From positions 804,694 to 868,693 of the forward strand of contig OZ024891.1 of the NCBI GenBank assembly GCA_964017195.1: 64,000 nt of DNA. Reading direction: 5' to 3'. Position 1 is the first letter of the stretch. Each line of letters opens with the position of its first letter. Below are positions 11,201 to 20,799 of the stretch, piece by piece. The position numbers and the translations under genes are program-made. Under the pieces are notes generated by a model. That model saw only the letters and a list, made by a program, of their open reading frames with translations. It was not told where the DNA came from and did no database searches. Origin of the DNA: Siderastrea radians (taxonomy: Eukaryota; Cnidaria; Anthozoa; Scleractinia; Rhizangiidae).

Positions 11201-14200
11201 GGTGGAGGTCGATACACCTGATGAGACCCTGGTTAAAGATGAGGCAGATACACTCGGCGATATCCTGGTAGAGATCGATGTCGACACACTTCTTGAGACA
11301 CTCTGAGATGCAGAGGTACTTTGCGATGTCGAAGACGAGACACTACTTGAGATGCTAGTTGAAAGCGAGGTGGAAACACTCGGCAAGACACTCGGCGATG
11401 TGCTGGTAGAAATCAATGTCGACACACTTCTTGAAACACTCTGAGATGCGGAGGTACTTTGTGATCTTGAAACCGAGACGCTACTTGAGATGCCAGTCGA
11501 GGGCGAGGTGGACACACTTGGTGAGACACTCAGCGATATGCTGGTAGAGATCGATGTCGACACACTTCTAGAGACACTCTGAGATGTAGACGTCGAGACA
11601 CTGGCTGATACACTTGCCGAGGTTGAGGCTGAAACACTTGGCGAAATGCTGACAGAAATCGATCTCGACACACTTAGTGAGACGCTTTGTGATGTGGAAG
11701 TCGAGACGCTAGCTGAGATGCTAGTCGAAGGTGAGGTGGACACACTCAGTAAGACACTCGGCAATATGCTGCTAGAGATAGAGGCCGACACACTTCTTGA
11801 GACACTCTGAGATGTGGAGGTCAAAACACTAGTGGATACGCTACTCGAGGTTGAGGCTGAAACACTTGGCGAAATGCTGACAGAAATCGATGTCGACACA
11901 CTTGGTGAGACGCTTTGGGATCTTGAAGCAGACACGCTAGCTGAGTTGCTAGTTGAGGGCAAGGCGGATACAATAGCTGAGATGCTAGTCGAGGGCGAGG
12001 TGGACACACTCGATGAGACGCTCGGCGATATGCTGGTAGACATCGATGCCGACACACTTCTTGAGACACTCTGAGATGCGGAGGTCGAGACACTAGTGGA
12101 TACGCTATTCGAGGTTGAGGCTAAAACACTTGGCGAAGTGCTGACAGAAATCGATGTGGACACACTTGGTGAGACGCTTTGTGATCTTGAAGCCGAGACG
12201 CTAGCTGAGATGCTAGTCGAGGGCGAGGTGGACACACTCGATGACACGCTCGGCGATATGCTGGTAGAGATCGATGCAGACACACTTCTTGAGACACTCT
12301 GAGATGTGGAGGTCGAGACACTGGCTGATACGCTTGTCGGGATTGAGGTTGAAACACCTCGCGAAATGCTGAGAGAAATCGATGTCGACACACTTGGTGA
12401 GACGCTTAGTGATCTTGAAGCTGAGACGCTAGCTGAGATGCTAGTTGAGGGCGAGGTGGACACACTTGATGAGACGCTCGGCGATATGCTGGTAGAGATC
12501 GATGCCGACAAACTTCTTGAGACACTCTGAGATGTGAAGGTCGAGACACTGGCCGATACGCTTGTCAAGGTTGAGGCTGAAACACTTGGCGAAATGCTGA
12601 CAGAAATCGATGTCGACACACTTGGTGAGACGCTTTGTGATCTTGAAGCCGAGACGCTAGCTGAGATGCTAGTTGAGGGCGCGGTGGATAAACTCGATGA
12701 GACGCTGGGCGAAATGCTGGTAGAGATCGATGCCGACACACTTCTTAAGACACTCTGAGATGCGGAGGTTGAAACACTAGTAGATACGCTAGTCGAGGTT
12801 GAGGCTGAAACACTTGGCGAAATGCTGACAGAAATCGATGTCGACACACTTGGTGAGACGCTTTGTGATCTTGAAGCCGACACGCTGGCTAAGATGCTAG
12901 TTGAGGGCGAGGTGGACACACTCAGTGAGATGCTGGTCGAAGTCGAGACGGATACGCTCTGCGATATGCTAGTAGAGATTGATGCGATCACACTTCTAGA
13001 GACACTTTGAGATGCGGAGGTCGAGACACTGGCTGATTCACTTGGCGAAGTTGAGGCCGAAACACTTGGCGAAATGCTGACAGAAATGGAGGTCGACACA
13101 CTGGGTGAGACGCTTTGTGATGTTGAGGCTGAGACGCTAGCTGAGATGCTAGTCGAGGGTAAGATGGACACACTCGATGAGACGCTGGGCGATATGCTGG
13201 TAGAGATCAATGCCGACACACTACTTGAGACACTAGTGGATACGCTAGTCGATGTTGAGGCTGAAAGACTTGGCGAAATGCTGACAGAAATCGATGTCGA
13301 CACACTTGGTGAGCGGCTTTGTGATGTTGAAGCCGAGAGGCTAGCTGAGATGCTAGTCGAGGGCGAGGTGGACACACTCGGTGAGACACTCGGCGATATC
13401 CTGGTAGATATCGATGCTGACACACTTCTTGAGACACTCCGAGATGTGGAGGTCGAGACACTGGATGATACGCTTCTTGAGGTTGAGGTTGAAACACTTG
13501 GCGAAATGCTGACAGAAATCGATGTCGACAAACTTGGTGAGACGCTTTGTGATCTTGAAGCCGAGACGCCAGCTGAGATGCTAGTTGAGGGCGAGGTGGA
13601 CACACTCGATGAGACGCTGGGCGATATGCTGGTAGAGATCGATGCCGACACACGTCTTAAGACACTCTGAGATGCGGAGGTTGAAACACTAGTAGATACG
13701 CTAGTCGAGGTTGAGGCTGAAACACTTGGCGAAATGCTGACAGAAATCGATGTCGACACACTTGGCGAGACGCTTTGTGATCTTGAAGCCGACACGCTGG
13801 CTAAGATGCTAGTTGAGGGCGAGGTGGATACACTCGGTGAGATGCTGGTCGAGGTCGAGACGGATACGCTCTGCGATATGCTAGTAGAGATCGATGCGGT
13901 CACACTTCTAGAGACACTCTGAGATGCGGAGGTCGAGACACTGGCTGATTCAGTTAGCGAGGTTGAGGCCGACACACTTGGCGAAATGCTGACAGAAATG
14001 GAGGTCGACACACTAGGTGACAGGCTTTGTGATGTTGAAGCCGAGACGCTACCTGAGATGCTAGTCGAGGGCGAGGTGGACACACTTGATGAGACGCTTG
14101 GCGATATGCTGGTAGAGATCGATGCCGACACACTTCTTGAGACACTCTGAGATGTGAAGGTCGAGACACTGGCCGATACGCTTGTCGAGGTTGAGGCTGA

Positions 14201-17200
14201 AACACTTGGCGAAATGCTGACGGAAATCGATGTCGACACACTTGGTGAGACGCTTTGTGATCTTGAAGCCGAGACGCTAGCTGAGATGCTCGTTGAGGGC
14301 GCAGTGGATAAACTCGATGAGACGCTGGGCGAAATGCTGGTAGAGATCGATGCCGACACACTTCTTAAGACACTCTGAGATGCGGAGGTTGAAACACTAG
14401 TAGATACGCTAGTCGAGGTTGAGGCTGAAACACTTGGCGAAATGCTGACAGAAATCGATGTCGACACACTTGGTGAGACGCTTTGTGATCTTGAAGCTGA
14501 CACGCTGGCTAAGATGCTAGTTGAGGGCGAGGTGGACACACTCGGTGAGATGCTGGTCGAAGTCGAGAGGGATACGCTCTGCGATATGCCAGTAGAGATC
14601 GATGCGGTCACACTTCTAGAGACACTCTGAGACGGGGAGGTCGAGACACTGGCTGATTCACTTAGCGAGGTTGAGGCCGAAACACTTGGCGAAATGCTGA
14701 CAGAAATGGAGGTCGACACACTAGGTGACACGCTTTGTGATGTTGAAGCCGAGACGCTACCTGAGATGCTAGTCGAGGGCGAGGTGGACACACTTGATGA
14801 GATGCTCGGCGATATGCTGGTAGAGATCGATGCCGATACACTTCTTGAGACACTCTGAGATGTGAAGGTCGAGACACTGGCCGATACGCTTGTCGAGGTT
14901 GAGGCTAAAACGCTTGGCGAAATGCTGAGAGAAATCGATGTCGACACACTTGGTGAGACGCTTTGTGATCTTGAAGCTGAGACGCTAGCTGAGATGCTAG
15001 TTGAGGGCGCGGTGGATAAACTCGATGAGACGCTGGGCGAAATGCTGGTAGAGATCAATGCCGACACACTTCTTGAGACACTCTGAGATGAAGAGGTTGA
15101 AACACTGGCTGATTCACTTAGCGAGGTTGAGGCCGAAACACTTGGCGAAATGCTGACAGAAATGGAGGTCGACACACTAGGTGACACGCTTTGTGATGTT
15201 GAAGCCGAGACGCTACCTGAGATGCTAGTCGAGGGCGAGGTGGACACACTTGATGAGACGCTCGGCGATATGCTGGTAGAGATCGATGCCGACACACTTC
15301 TTGAGACACTCTGAGATGCGGAGGTTGAAACACTAGTAGATACGCTAGTCGAGGTTGAGGCTGAAAGACTTGGCGAAATGCTGACAGAAATCGATGTCGA
15401 CACACTTGGTGAGACGCTTTGTGATCTTGAAGCCGACACGCTGGCTAAGATGCTAGTTGAGGGCGAGATGGACACACTCGGTGAGATGCTAGTCGAAGTC
15501 GAGAGGGATACGCTCTGCGATATGCTAGTGGAGATCGATGCGGTCACACTTCTAGAGACACTCTGAGATGCGGAGGTCGAGACACTGGCTGATTCACTTA
15601 GCGAGGTTGAGGCCGAAACACTTGGCGAAATGCTGACAGAAATGGAGGTCGACACACTAGGTGACACGCTTTGTGATGTTGAAGCCGAGACGCTACCTGA
15701 GATGCTAGTCGAGGGCGAGGTGGACACACTTGATGAGACGCTCGGCGATGTGCTGGTAGAGATCGATGCCGACACACTTCTTGAGACACTCTGAGATGTG
15801 AAGGTCGAGACAGTGGCCGATACGCTTGTCGAGGTTGAGGCTGAAACACTTGGCGATATGCTGACAGAAATCGATGTCGACACACTTGGTGAGACGCTTT
15901 GTGATCTTGAAGCCGAGACGCTAGCTGAGATGCTAGTTGAGGGCGCGGTGGATAAACTCGATGAGACGCTGGGCGAAATGCTGGTAGAGATCGATGCCGA
16001 CACACTTCTTAAGACACTCTGAGATGCGGAGGTTGAAACACTAGTAGATACGCTAGTCGAGGTTGAGGCTGAAACACTTGGCGAAATGCTGACAGAAATC
16101 GATGTCGACACACTTGGTGAGACGCTTTGTGATCTTGAAGCTGACACGCTGGCTAAGATGCTAGTTGAGGGCGAGGTGGACACACTCGGTGAGATGCTGG
16201 TCGAAGTCGAGAGGGATACGCTCTGCGATATGCCAGTAGAGATCGATGCGGTCACACTTCTAGAGACACTCTGAGACGCGGAGGTCGAGACACTGGCTGA
16301 TTCACTTAGCGAGGTTGAGGCCGAAACACTTGGCGAAATGCTGACAGAAATGGAGGTCGACACACTAGGTGACACGCTTTGTGATGTTGAAGCCGAGACG
16401 CTACCTGAGATGCTAGTCGAGGGCGAGGTGGACACACTTGATGAGATGCTCGGCGATATGCTGGTAGAGATCGATGCCGATACACTTCTTGAGACACTCT
16501 GAGATGTGAAGGTCGAGACACTGGCCGATACGCTTGTCGAGGTTGAGGCTAAAACGCTTGGCGAAATGCTGAGAGAAATCGATGTCGACACACTTGGTGA
16601 GACGCTTTGTGATCTTGAAGCTGAGACGCTAGCTGAGATGCTAGTTGAGGGCGCGGTGGATAAACTCGATGAGACGCTGGGCGAAATGCTGGTAGAGATC
16701 AATGCCGACACACTTCTTGAGACACTCTGAGATGCGGAGGTTGAAACACTGGCTGATTCACTTAGCGAGGTTGAGGCCGAAACACTTGGCGAAATGCTGA
16801 CAGAAATGGAGGTCGACACACTTGGTGAGACGCTTTGTGATCTTGAAGCTGACACGCTGGCTAAGATGCTAGTTGAGGGCGAGGTGGACACACTCGGTGA
16901 GATGCTGGTCGAAGTCGAGACGGATACGCTCTGCGATATGCTAGTAGAGATCGATGCGGTCACACTTCTAGAGACACTCTGAGATGCGGAGGTCGAGACA
17001 CTGGCTGATTCACTTAGCGAGGTTGAGGCCGAAACACTTGGCGAAATGCTGACAGAAATGGAGGTCGACACACTAGGTGACACGCTTTGTGATGTTGAAG
17101 CCGAGACGCTACCTGAGATGCTAGTCGAGGGCGAGGTGGACACACTCGATGAGACGCTCGGCGATATGCTGGTAGAGATCGATGCCGACACACTTTTTGA

Positions 17201-20200
17201 GACACTCTGAGATGTGAAGGTCGAGACACTGGCCGATACGCTTGTTGAGGTTGAGGCTGAAACACTTGGCGATATGCTGACTGAAATCGACGTCGACACA
17301 CTTGGTGAGACGCTTTGTGATGTTGAAGCCGAGACGCCAGCTGAGAGGCTAGTGGAGGGCGAGGTGGACAGTCTCAGTGAGACACTCGGCGATATCCTAG
17401 TAGAGATCGATGCCGACACACTTCTTGAGACACTCTGAGATGCGGAGGTCGAGACACTAGTGGATACGCTAGCCGAGGTTGGTGCTGAAACACTTGGCGA
17501 AATGCTGACAGAAATCGATGTCGACACACCTGGTGAGACGCTTTGTGATGTTGAAGCCGAGATGCTAGCTGCGATGCTAGTCGAGGGCGAGGTGGACACA
17601 CTAGGTGAGATGCTGGTCGAAGTCGAGGCGGATACGCTTTGCGATATGCTAGTAGAGATAGATGCCATCACACTTCTTGAGACACTCTGAGGTGCAGAGG
17701 TCGAGACACTGGCTGATACACTAGGTGATGTTGAGGCTGAAAGACTTGGCGAAATGCTGACAGAAATGGAGGTCGACACACTGGGTGAGACGCTTTGTGA
17801 TGTTGAAGCCGAGACACTAGCTGAGATGCTAGTCGAGGGTGAGGTGGACATACTCGATGAGACGCTCGGCGATATGCTGGTAGAGATCGATGCCGACACA
17901 CTTCTTGAGACACTCTGAGATGCCGAGGTCGAGACACTAGTGGATACGCTAGTCGAGGTTGAGGCTGAAACACTTGGCGAAATGCTGACAGAAATCGATG
18001 TCGACACACTTGGTGAGACGCTTTGTGATTTTGAAGACGAAACGCTAGCTGAGATGCTAGTGGAGGGCAAGGTGGACACACTCGGTGAGACACTCGGCGA
18101 TATGCTGGTAGAGATAGAGGCCGACACACTTCTTGAGACACTCTGTGACATACTTGGTGAGATACTTGTTGAGACGCTCAGAGAGGTGGACGCCGAAACA
18201 CTAGGTGACGCGCTAACTGATGTAGAGTCCGAGACACTTCTTGAGATGCTAGTCGACGTAGAGATTGAGACACTTGGGGACACGATGGCAGAGATAGATG
18301 GCGACTCACTTGGTGAGTCACTCGGTGACATACTTGCCGACATACTTATTGAGACGCTCGGAGAGATGGACGCTGAAACACTACCTGAGACGCTAATCGA
18401 TGTGGAGGCCGAGACACTCCTTGAGACGCTAGGCGACGTAGAGATTGAGACATTTGGCGACACGCTGCCAGAGATAGATGGCGACACACTTGGTGAGACA
18501 CTCGGTGACATTCTTTCCGACATACTTGTTGAGACGCTCTGAGAGGTCGACGCCGAAACACTAGCTGAAATGCTAGTCGATGTGGATGCCGAGACACTCC
18601 TTGAGACACTAGTCAAGGTAGAGATTGAGACACTTGGCGACACGCTGGCAGAGATAGATGGCGACTCACTTGGTGAGTCACTCGGTGACATACTTGCCGA
18701 CATACTTATTGAGACGCTCGGAGAGGTCGATGCCGAAACACTAGCTGAGACGCTAGTCGATGTGGAGGCCGAAACACTTGTGGACACGCCGGCAGAGATA
18801 GATGCCGAAACAGTTGGAGAGACGCTCTGTGACATGGAGACCGACAGACTAGTGGAGACACTTGGTGAGGTCGAGGCTGGCACACTTGCCGAGGTGCTGG
18901 TCGAAGTCGATGCTGACCTACTGAGCGAAATGCTGTTAGACATTGATGCTGACACACTTTGCGAGACGCTTAGTGGTGTGGAGGCCGAGCCACTAGTTGA
19001 AACACTTGTTGAGAGAGTTGGCGAAATACTTGCAGAGGCCGATGTCGACGCACTGATTGAGGGGCTTAGTGAAATCGAGGCAGAGACACTTGGTGAGATA
19101 CTGGCAGAGATTGATTCCGAAAGACTCTCTGTGGTGGTCATTGTCTCTGAAAAACGGATAAATTTGAAACAATTACTAAATAAACGCAGTGGCGGACTAG
19201 GAATGTATTACTTGGTTCTAGTTTGTTTTCCTTTTTGTGCAAGTATCATTTAAAGGAGCTACGTCACGGATAACGCACCTTGAAAAAATGTGGCCAATTT
19301 TTTTTCAAATTTATCATCCATAATCCGTCTCTCTCAGTCGTAAGCATCCTTGTTTAGTTTTGGTTTATTATTACTTCTTTAGTGTTTTTCTACCTTAGAG
19401 ACCATTATTTTGAGGTTTCCTTCAATGTGAAAGTAATTTTGTCACGTCGGCCAAATGAATAAAAATACTGTGACATAGTTCCTTTTAAGCTTATTTTTAG
19501 TCATAGTTACTTTTCGGTTTTTGGACTTGTGAAATGGATGACGATGACTGAGGTGATGACGATCTTTAAATCTGGTCCAGCAAATACTGCGCGATTGTTA
19601 AAACAAATGTTGAAACCGTTTAAACAAGCCTTCTCTCAGACGAAAGCTGTTTCAGTTTTTGGCCTATAAGATTCGTTTCCCGACACTTCCCGTCTGTCGG
19701 CTGGAAATTTTTTATTTAGATTTTTAGAGCCCGTTAATCGCATCTTATGGTTTATTTCCTTAATCTAATTGTTTAACGTAGTTTAGCATTTAAATGTCTT
19801 TAAGCAATGATTTTACTCTTTGAGCTGTGTGAAGCGCATTAAACAATTAGAGTCCTATATTAGTAGATTGCCTAACTGCGCCATAGGAAAGTTTCCTCTT
19901 TTTAGGTTGTTAATTTGTAAGACATTTCAATCCTTTACAACGCTACACCTTGACAACACTAAACCTTTGTTGGCTGATTTAACTATTACTTGGAGAGCAT
20001 GGCGCAGTGGTGAGAGCACTCGCCTCCCACCAATGTGGCCCGGGTTCGAGTCCCGGACTCGGCGTCAGATGTGGGTTGAGTTTGTTGTTGGTTCTCGTCC
20101 TTGCTCCGAGAGGTTTTTCTCCGGGTACTCCGGTTTTCCCCTCTCCTCAAAAACCAACATTTCTAAATTCCAATTCGATCTGGACACAGTGGACGAAGAG

Positions 20201-20639
20201 GCACCTTGTGGATGTGCCACTGCTAATTCCCATTTATGTATTTATTTATTTCTTATTTTTTATTTATTTATCTATTACTTTGATTTTTTTCTTTCTTTGT
20301 TTTAAGTCTATCTGCATCGAGGGGGAGCTAGTGGAAACCTTATCCATGGTCCTTTCGTTTTCCAGTACTTTGCAAAATGAAATAAAATCAGTTTCTTCTC
20401 TTGAATTTTTAATCACTAAGGCCCAGTTCAAACGTCGAACCGTTTACATGTGCAGAACCTAATGCAAATTAGCAAAAACAATAGCTTTTGCTTATTTGCA
20501 TTAGGTACGGTATACGTAAAGCTCAACGTTTAAACTAGGCCAAAGGGTGAAAACGTTAATAAGTACATGACTTACTTGTTATCATAAAAAGACTGAATGC
20601 AGTGGCCAGAAATACAAGGATGGATGCCTTGATAGCCAT
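5229..20639 (-). CDS. Giant serine-rich mucin-like membrane protein with EGF and SEA domains (8 exons)
   Basis: Assembled by hand as complement(join(5229..5297, 7572..7718, 8242..8330, 9231..9590, 10033..10149, 10777..10890, 11020..19146, 20576..20639)). Every junction is GT-AG, phases agree throughout, and the sum is 3,029 codons including the stop. Predicted layout by residue: signal peptide 1-21, alternating-serine region about 24-2710, end of an EGF module about 2715-2728, EGF modules about 2731-2768 and 2769-2807, SEA domain about 2808-2927, membrane span about 2935-2957, cytoplasmic tail 2958-3028. The family logic (mucin-like stalk, EGF, SEA, single span) resembles membrane mucins, so a role at the cell surface, in mucus or in adhesion is inferred. 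I do not recognise a named orthologue. A decayed relative lies at 55747-57971. The serine region is cysteine-free and has no stop, which argues for selection. Confidence is high for the gene model and low for the function. Confidence 0.87.
6727..6869. mobile_element. Palindromic MITE
   Basis: AGTTGGATAGCGCTATCCAC on the left and its exact complement on the right form arms of about 45 bp around a short centre (left arm about 6746-6790, right arm about 6812-6856). The outer ends are GGCCCC and GGGGCC. Each arm itself contains the self-complementary word GGATAGCGCTATCC. This is the form of a non-autonomous foldback element and it is common in marine invertebrate DNA. Confidence 0.75.
6862..7003. 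mobile_element. Second, diverged copy of the same MITE family
   Basis: Directly abuts the previous copy and ends GAGCAACCGGGGCC. Words such as CTATCCACCGGATGAATCAC and its relatives show the same family, but the arms are more diverged. The two copies share the GGGGCC junction, as expected for one inserting next to the end of the other. Confidence 0.6.
7246..7396. repeat. Imperfect inverted repeat / hairpin
   Basis: GAGCGTATGCA (7254-7264) pairs with TGCATACGCTC further right, and GCGGCCATGT...GTGTACCA pairs with TGGTACACCGACATGGCGGC. The centre is AAAAGCAGCTGTTT. It is probably an old MITE. Confidence 0.5.
7572..7718 (-). CDS. Exon 7: cytoplasmic tail, part 1
   Basis: Codes for 49 residues starting VMYKREKTTGKEIIAF and ending HGHRPNVIPYVSP. 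It is a phase 0-0 exon with acceptor TTTTAACAG and donor CCA/GTAAGT. The basic juxtamembrane stretch fits a stop-transfer sequence. It contains tyrosines (DGYWELM and IPYVSP) that could be phosphorylated, which is inference only. No known domain is recognised. Confidence 0.8.
7719..8241. other. Intron between exons 6 and 7
   Basis: About 520 bases with no recognisable feature beyond its splice signals. Confidence 0.5.
8242..8330 (-). CDS. Exon 6: membrane-spanning exon
   Basis: Reads ESSKLETW and then a run of about 22 Val, Ile, Ala and Leu residues ending in IIIILA. It is a single strong membrane span of 89 bases that changes phase from 1 to 0. The acceptor is ATACCAG and the donor GCG/GTGAGT. 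The next exon begins VMYKREK, so the positive-inside rule puts the C-terminus in the cytoplasm. Confidence 0.88.
8681..8785. repeat. Hexamer microsatellite (TTAGTA)n, about 17 copies
   Basis: A near-perfect run of the six-base unit within an intron. It differs from the TTAGGG telomere unit, so no telomeric role is claimed. Confidence 0.95.
9023..9101. repeat. ATT-rich microsatellite
   Basis: Interrupted ATT repeats, followed at about 9208-9226 by a separate (TA)n run beside the SEA exon donor site. Confidence 0.85.
9231..9590 (-). CDS. Exon 5: SEA domain
   Basis: The 120-residue exon starts EKPDRTFSVTVTIRD and follows the SEA pattern: a first beta strand, a TYDPAYDDINSPKS segment, a helix, then FFPGSVGVDYDLVF, and ends with a proline/threonine linker TTPPTLPT. 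The G-S-V-x-V stretch matches the site where many SEA domains cleave themselves between Gly and Ser while the halves stay associated (known for MUC1-type SEA domains); cleavage here is inferred. The exon is phase 1-1, with acceptor TCTTTTAG and donor ACAG/GTAAGA. Confidence 0.82.
9591..10032. other. Intron between exons 4 and 5
   Basis: Phase 1 intron of 442 bases, with an A-rich AATAAATAAA stretch at about 9884-9926. Nothing else is recognised. Confidence 0.5.
10033..10149 (-). CDS. Exon 4: EGF-like module
   Basis: Minus-strand reading begins VTTDACNPNPCLNGGTC and ends with CTCTGSFQGKNCEEG. The NPC-x-NGGTC core and six cysteines are classical EGF. The exon is phase 1-1 and 117 bases long. 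The pseudogene exon at 57858-57971 is its closest relative in the window, sharing the CNPNPC-x-NGGTC core. Confidence 0.87.
10150..10776. other. Intron between exons 3 and 4
   Basis: Phase 1 intron of 627 bases with no recognised feature. Confidence 0.5.
10777..10890 (-). CDS. Exon 3: calcium-binding-type EGF module
   Basis: Minus-strand reading gives NINDCENVNCSGRGQC, then a segment ending FSCQCDSGFAGVLCQE. Six cysteines sit in EGF order, with D-I/N-D-C at the start as in calcium-binding EGF modules and an aromatic-glycine G-F-x-G near the last cysteine. The exon is a symmetrical phase 1-1 unit of 114 bases, typical of shuffled EGF exons. The acceptor is TTTTTCAG and the donor is GAAG/GTACAG. 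Confidence 0.85.
11020..19146 (-). CDS. Exon 2: 8.1-kb alternating-serine repeat exon
   Basis: One uninterrupted 8,127-base exon codes for about 2,709 residues. Almost every second residue is Ser; the positions between are mostly Val, Thr, Ala, Ile, Pro, Gln and Arg. Half-repeats begin with SQSVSPSVS or SQSVSRSVS and pair into units of 76 or 84 residues. The first ~600 residues are more diverged and contain a 60-residue unit with SPSDSPSESPS-type variants. Such density of Ser and Thr predicts an extended, heavily O-glycosylated rod, as in mucins and bacterial serine-rich repeat adhesins (analogy only). The last residues are CAPGFTGLNCST, the closing half of an EGF module, and the exon ends ACAA/GTAAGC in phase 1. 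Many long frames on the opposite strand are by-products of the repeat. Confidence 0.9.
11280..18140 (-). repeat. Coding higher-order tandem repeat array (76/84-residue units)
   Basis: The plus-strand marker GACACTCTGAGATG and close variants recurs about 28 times. Spacings are mostly 228 bp, with 252 bp in a regular rotation. From about 13900 to 17690 the order 228-228-252 repeats as a 708-bp unit: marker positions 14141, 14369, 14621, 14849 and so on, and the word beginning ATGTGAAGGTCGAGAC at 14152, 14860, 15796, 16504 and 17212. All lengths are multiples of 12 bases, so the frame and the serine alternation are kept. Confidence 0.9.
18150..18760 (-). repeat. N-terminal 60-residue coding repeats
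   Basis: The plus-strand word GACATACTT...GAGACGCTC recurs at 180-bp spacing (about 18325, 18505 and 18685). It is a distinct repeat class from the central array and encodes the more varied serine-rich N-terminal part. Confidence 0.75.
19995..20290 (+). mobile_element. tRNA-derived SINE
   Basis: The head is tRNA-like. TGGCGCAGTGG at 20000-20010 fits the RNA polymerase III A box and GTTCGAGTC at 20044-20052 fits the B box at the usual spacing. The body continues with GGTTCTCGTCCTTGCTCCGA and a CCGGTTTTCCCC word, then a T- and A-rich tail of TATTTATTTA-type repeats from about 20236. It is not a working tRNA gene because the acceptor stem does not close. It lies antisense to the host gene inside intron 1. 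The 3' boundary is approximate. Confidence 0.75.
20420..20541. mobile_element. Palindromic MITE, ~122 bp
   Basis: GGCCCAGTTCAAACGTCGA on the left matches the complement of the right end (GGCCTAGTTTAAACGTTGA on the other strand). Both arms carry CCTAATGCAAATWAGCAA and meet in a short centre. Confidence 0.7.
20576..20639 (-). CDS. Exon 1: signal peptide of the serine-rich gene
   Basis: The exon reads MAIKASILVFLATAFSLF followed by MIT. This is a short basic start and a long hydrophobic core typical of a secretory signal peptide. It ends with one base of a codon followed by GTAAGT, an excellent donor, so the intron is phase 1. Joining to the acceptor TTTTTCAG before 19146 gives Lys-Thr and then runs straight into the serine-rich frame; the alternative AG two bases later would break the frame. 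This exon is too short to be found as an open reading frame and rests on the splice signals and the hydrophobic peptide. Confidence 0.85.
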
Positions 20640-20784
20640 AGCTGTGGAATATGTGTCTCGATGACTGTATGAAAAACGTCCTCTTCTTGAATCTCGTACT
20701 TTGTCTGCTTAGGCTAACGAGCTACATGCGAGAAGAAATTGAAGTACAAGAAGACAGTTTAGTAATAAGTAACCATGACCTGGT

Positions 20785-20792
20785 CTTATTTA
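20785..20792 (-). promoter_or_regulatory. Possible TATA-like box upstream of the signal-peptide exon
   Basis: TAAATAAG on the minus strand lies about 145 bases before the start codon. No initiator or other element supports it, and the gene may be TATA-less. Confidence 0.2.
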
Positions 20793-20799
20793 GAGAAGC

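Larger units (their letters stand above)
19147..20575. other. Intron 1 of the serine-rich gene
   Basis: A 1.4-kb phase 1 intron between the signal peptide and the repeat exon. It contains a tRNA-derived SINE and a palindromic MITE, listed separately. No additional exon is seen. Confidence 0.6.

Noticed and set aside
11814..19253. Many long plus-strand frames rich in E-T-L-G-E-M-L across the serine array, up to 227 residues
   Set aside because: They are the complement of the Ser-X repeat read in another frame; the serine codon pattern leaves few stops. They end at every GAGATG unit boundary and have no signals of their own.
19995..20063. Possible tRNA gene
   Set aside because: A and B boxes fit, but the acceptor stem does not pair and the sequence continues into a SINE body, so it is called a SINE.
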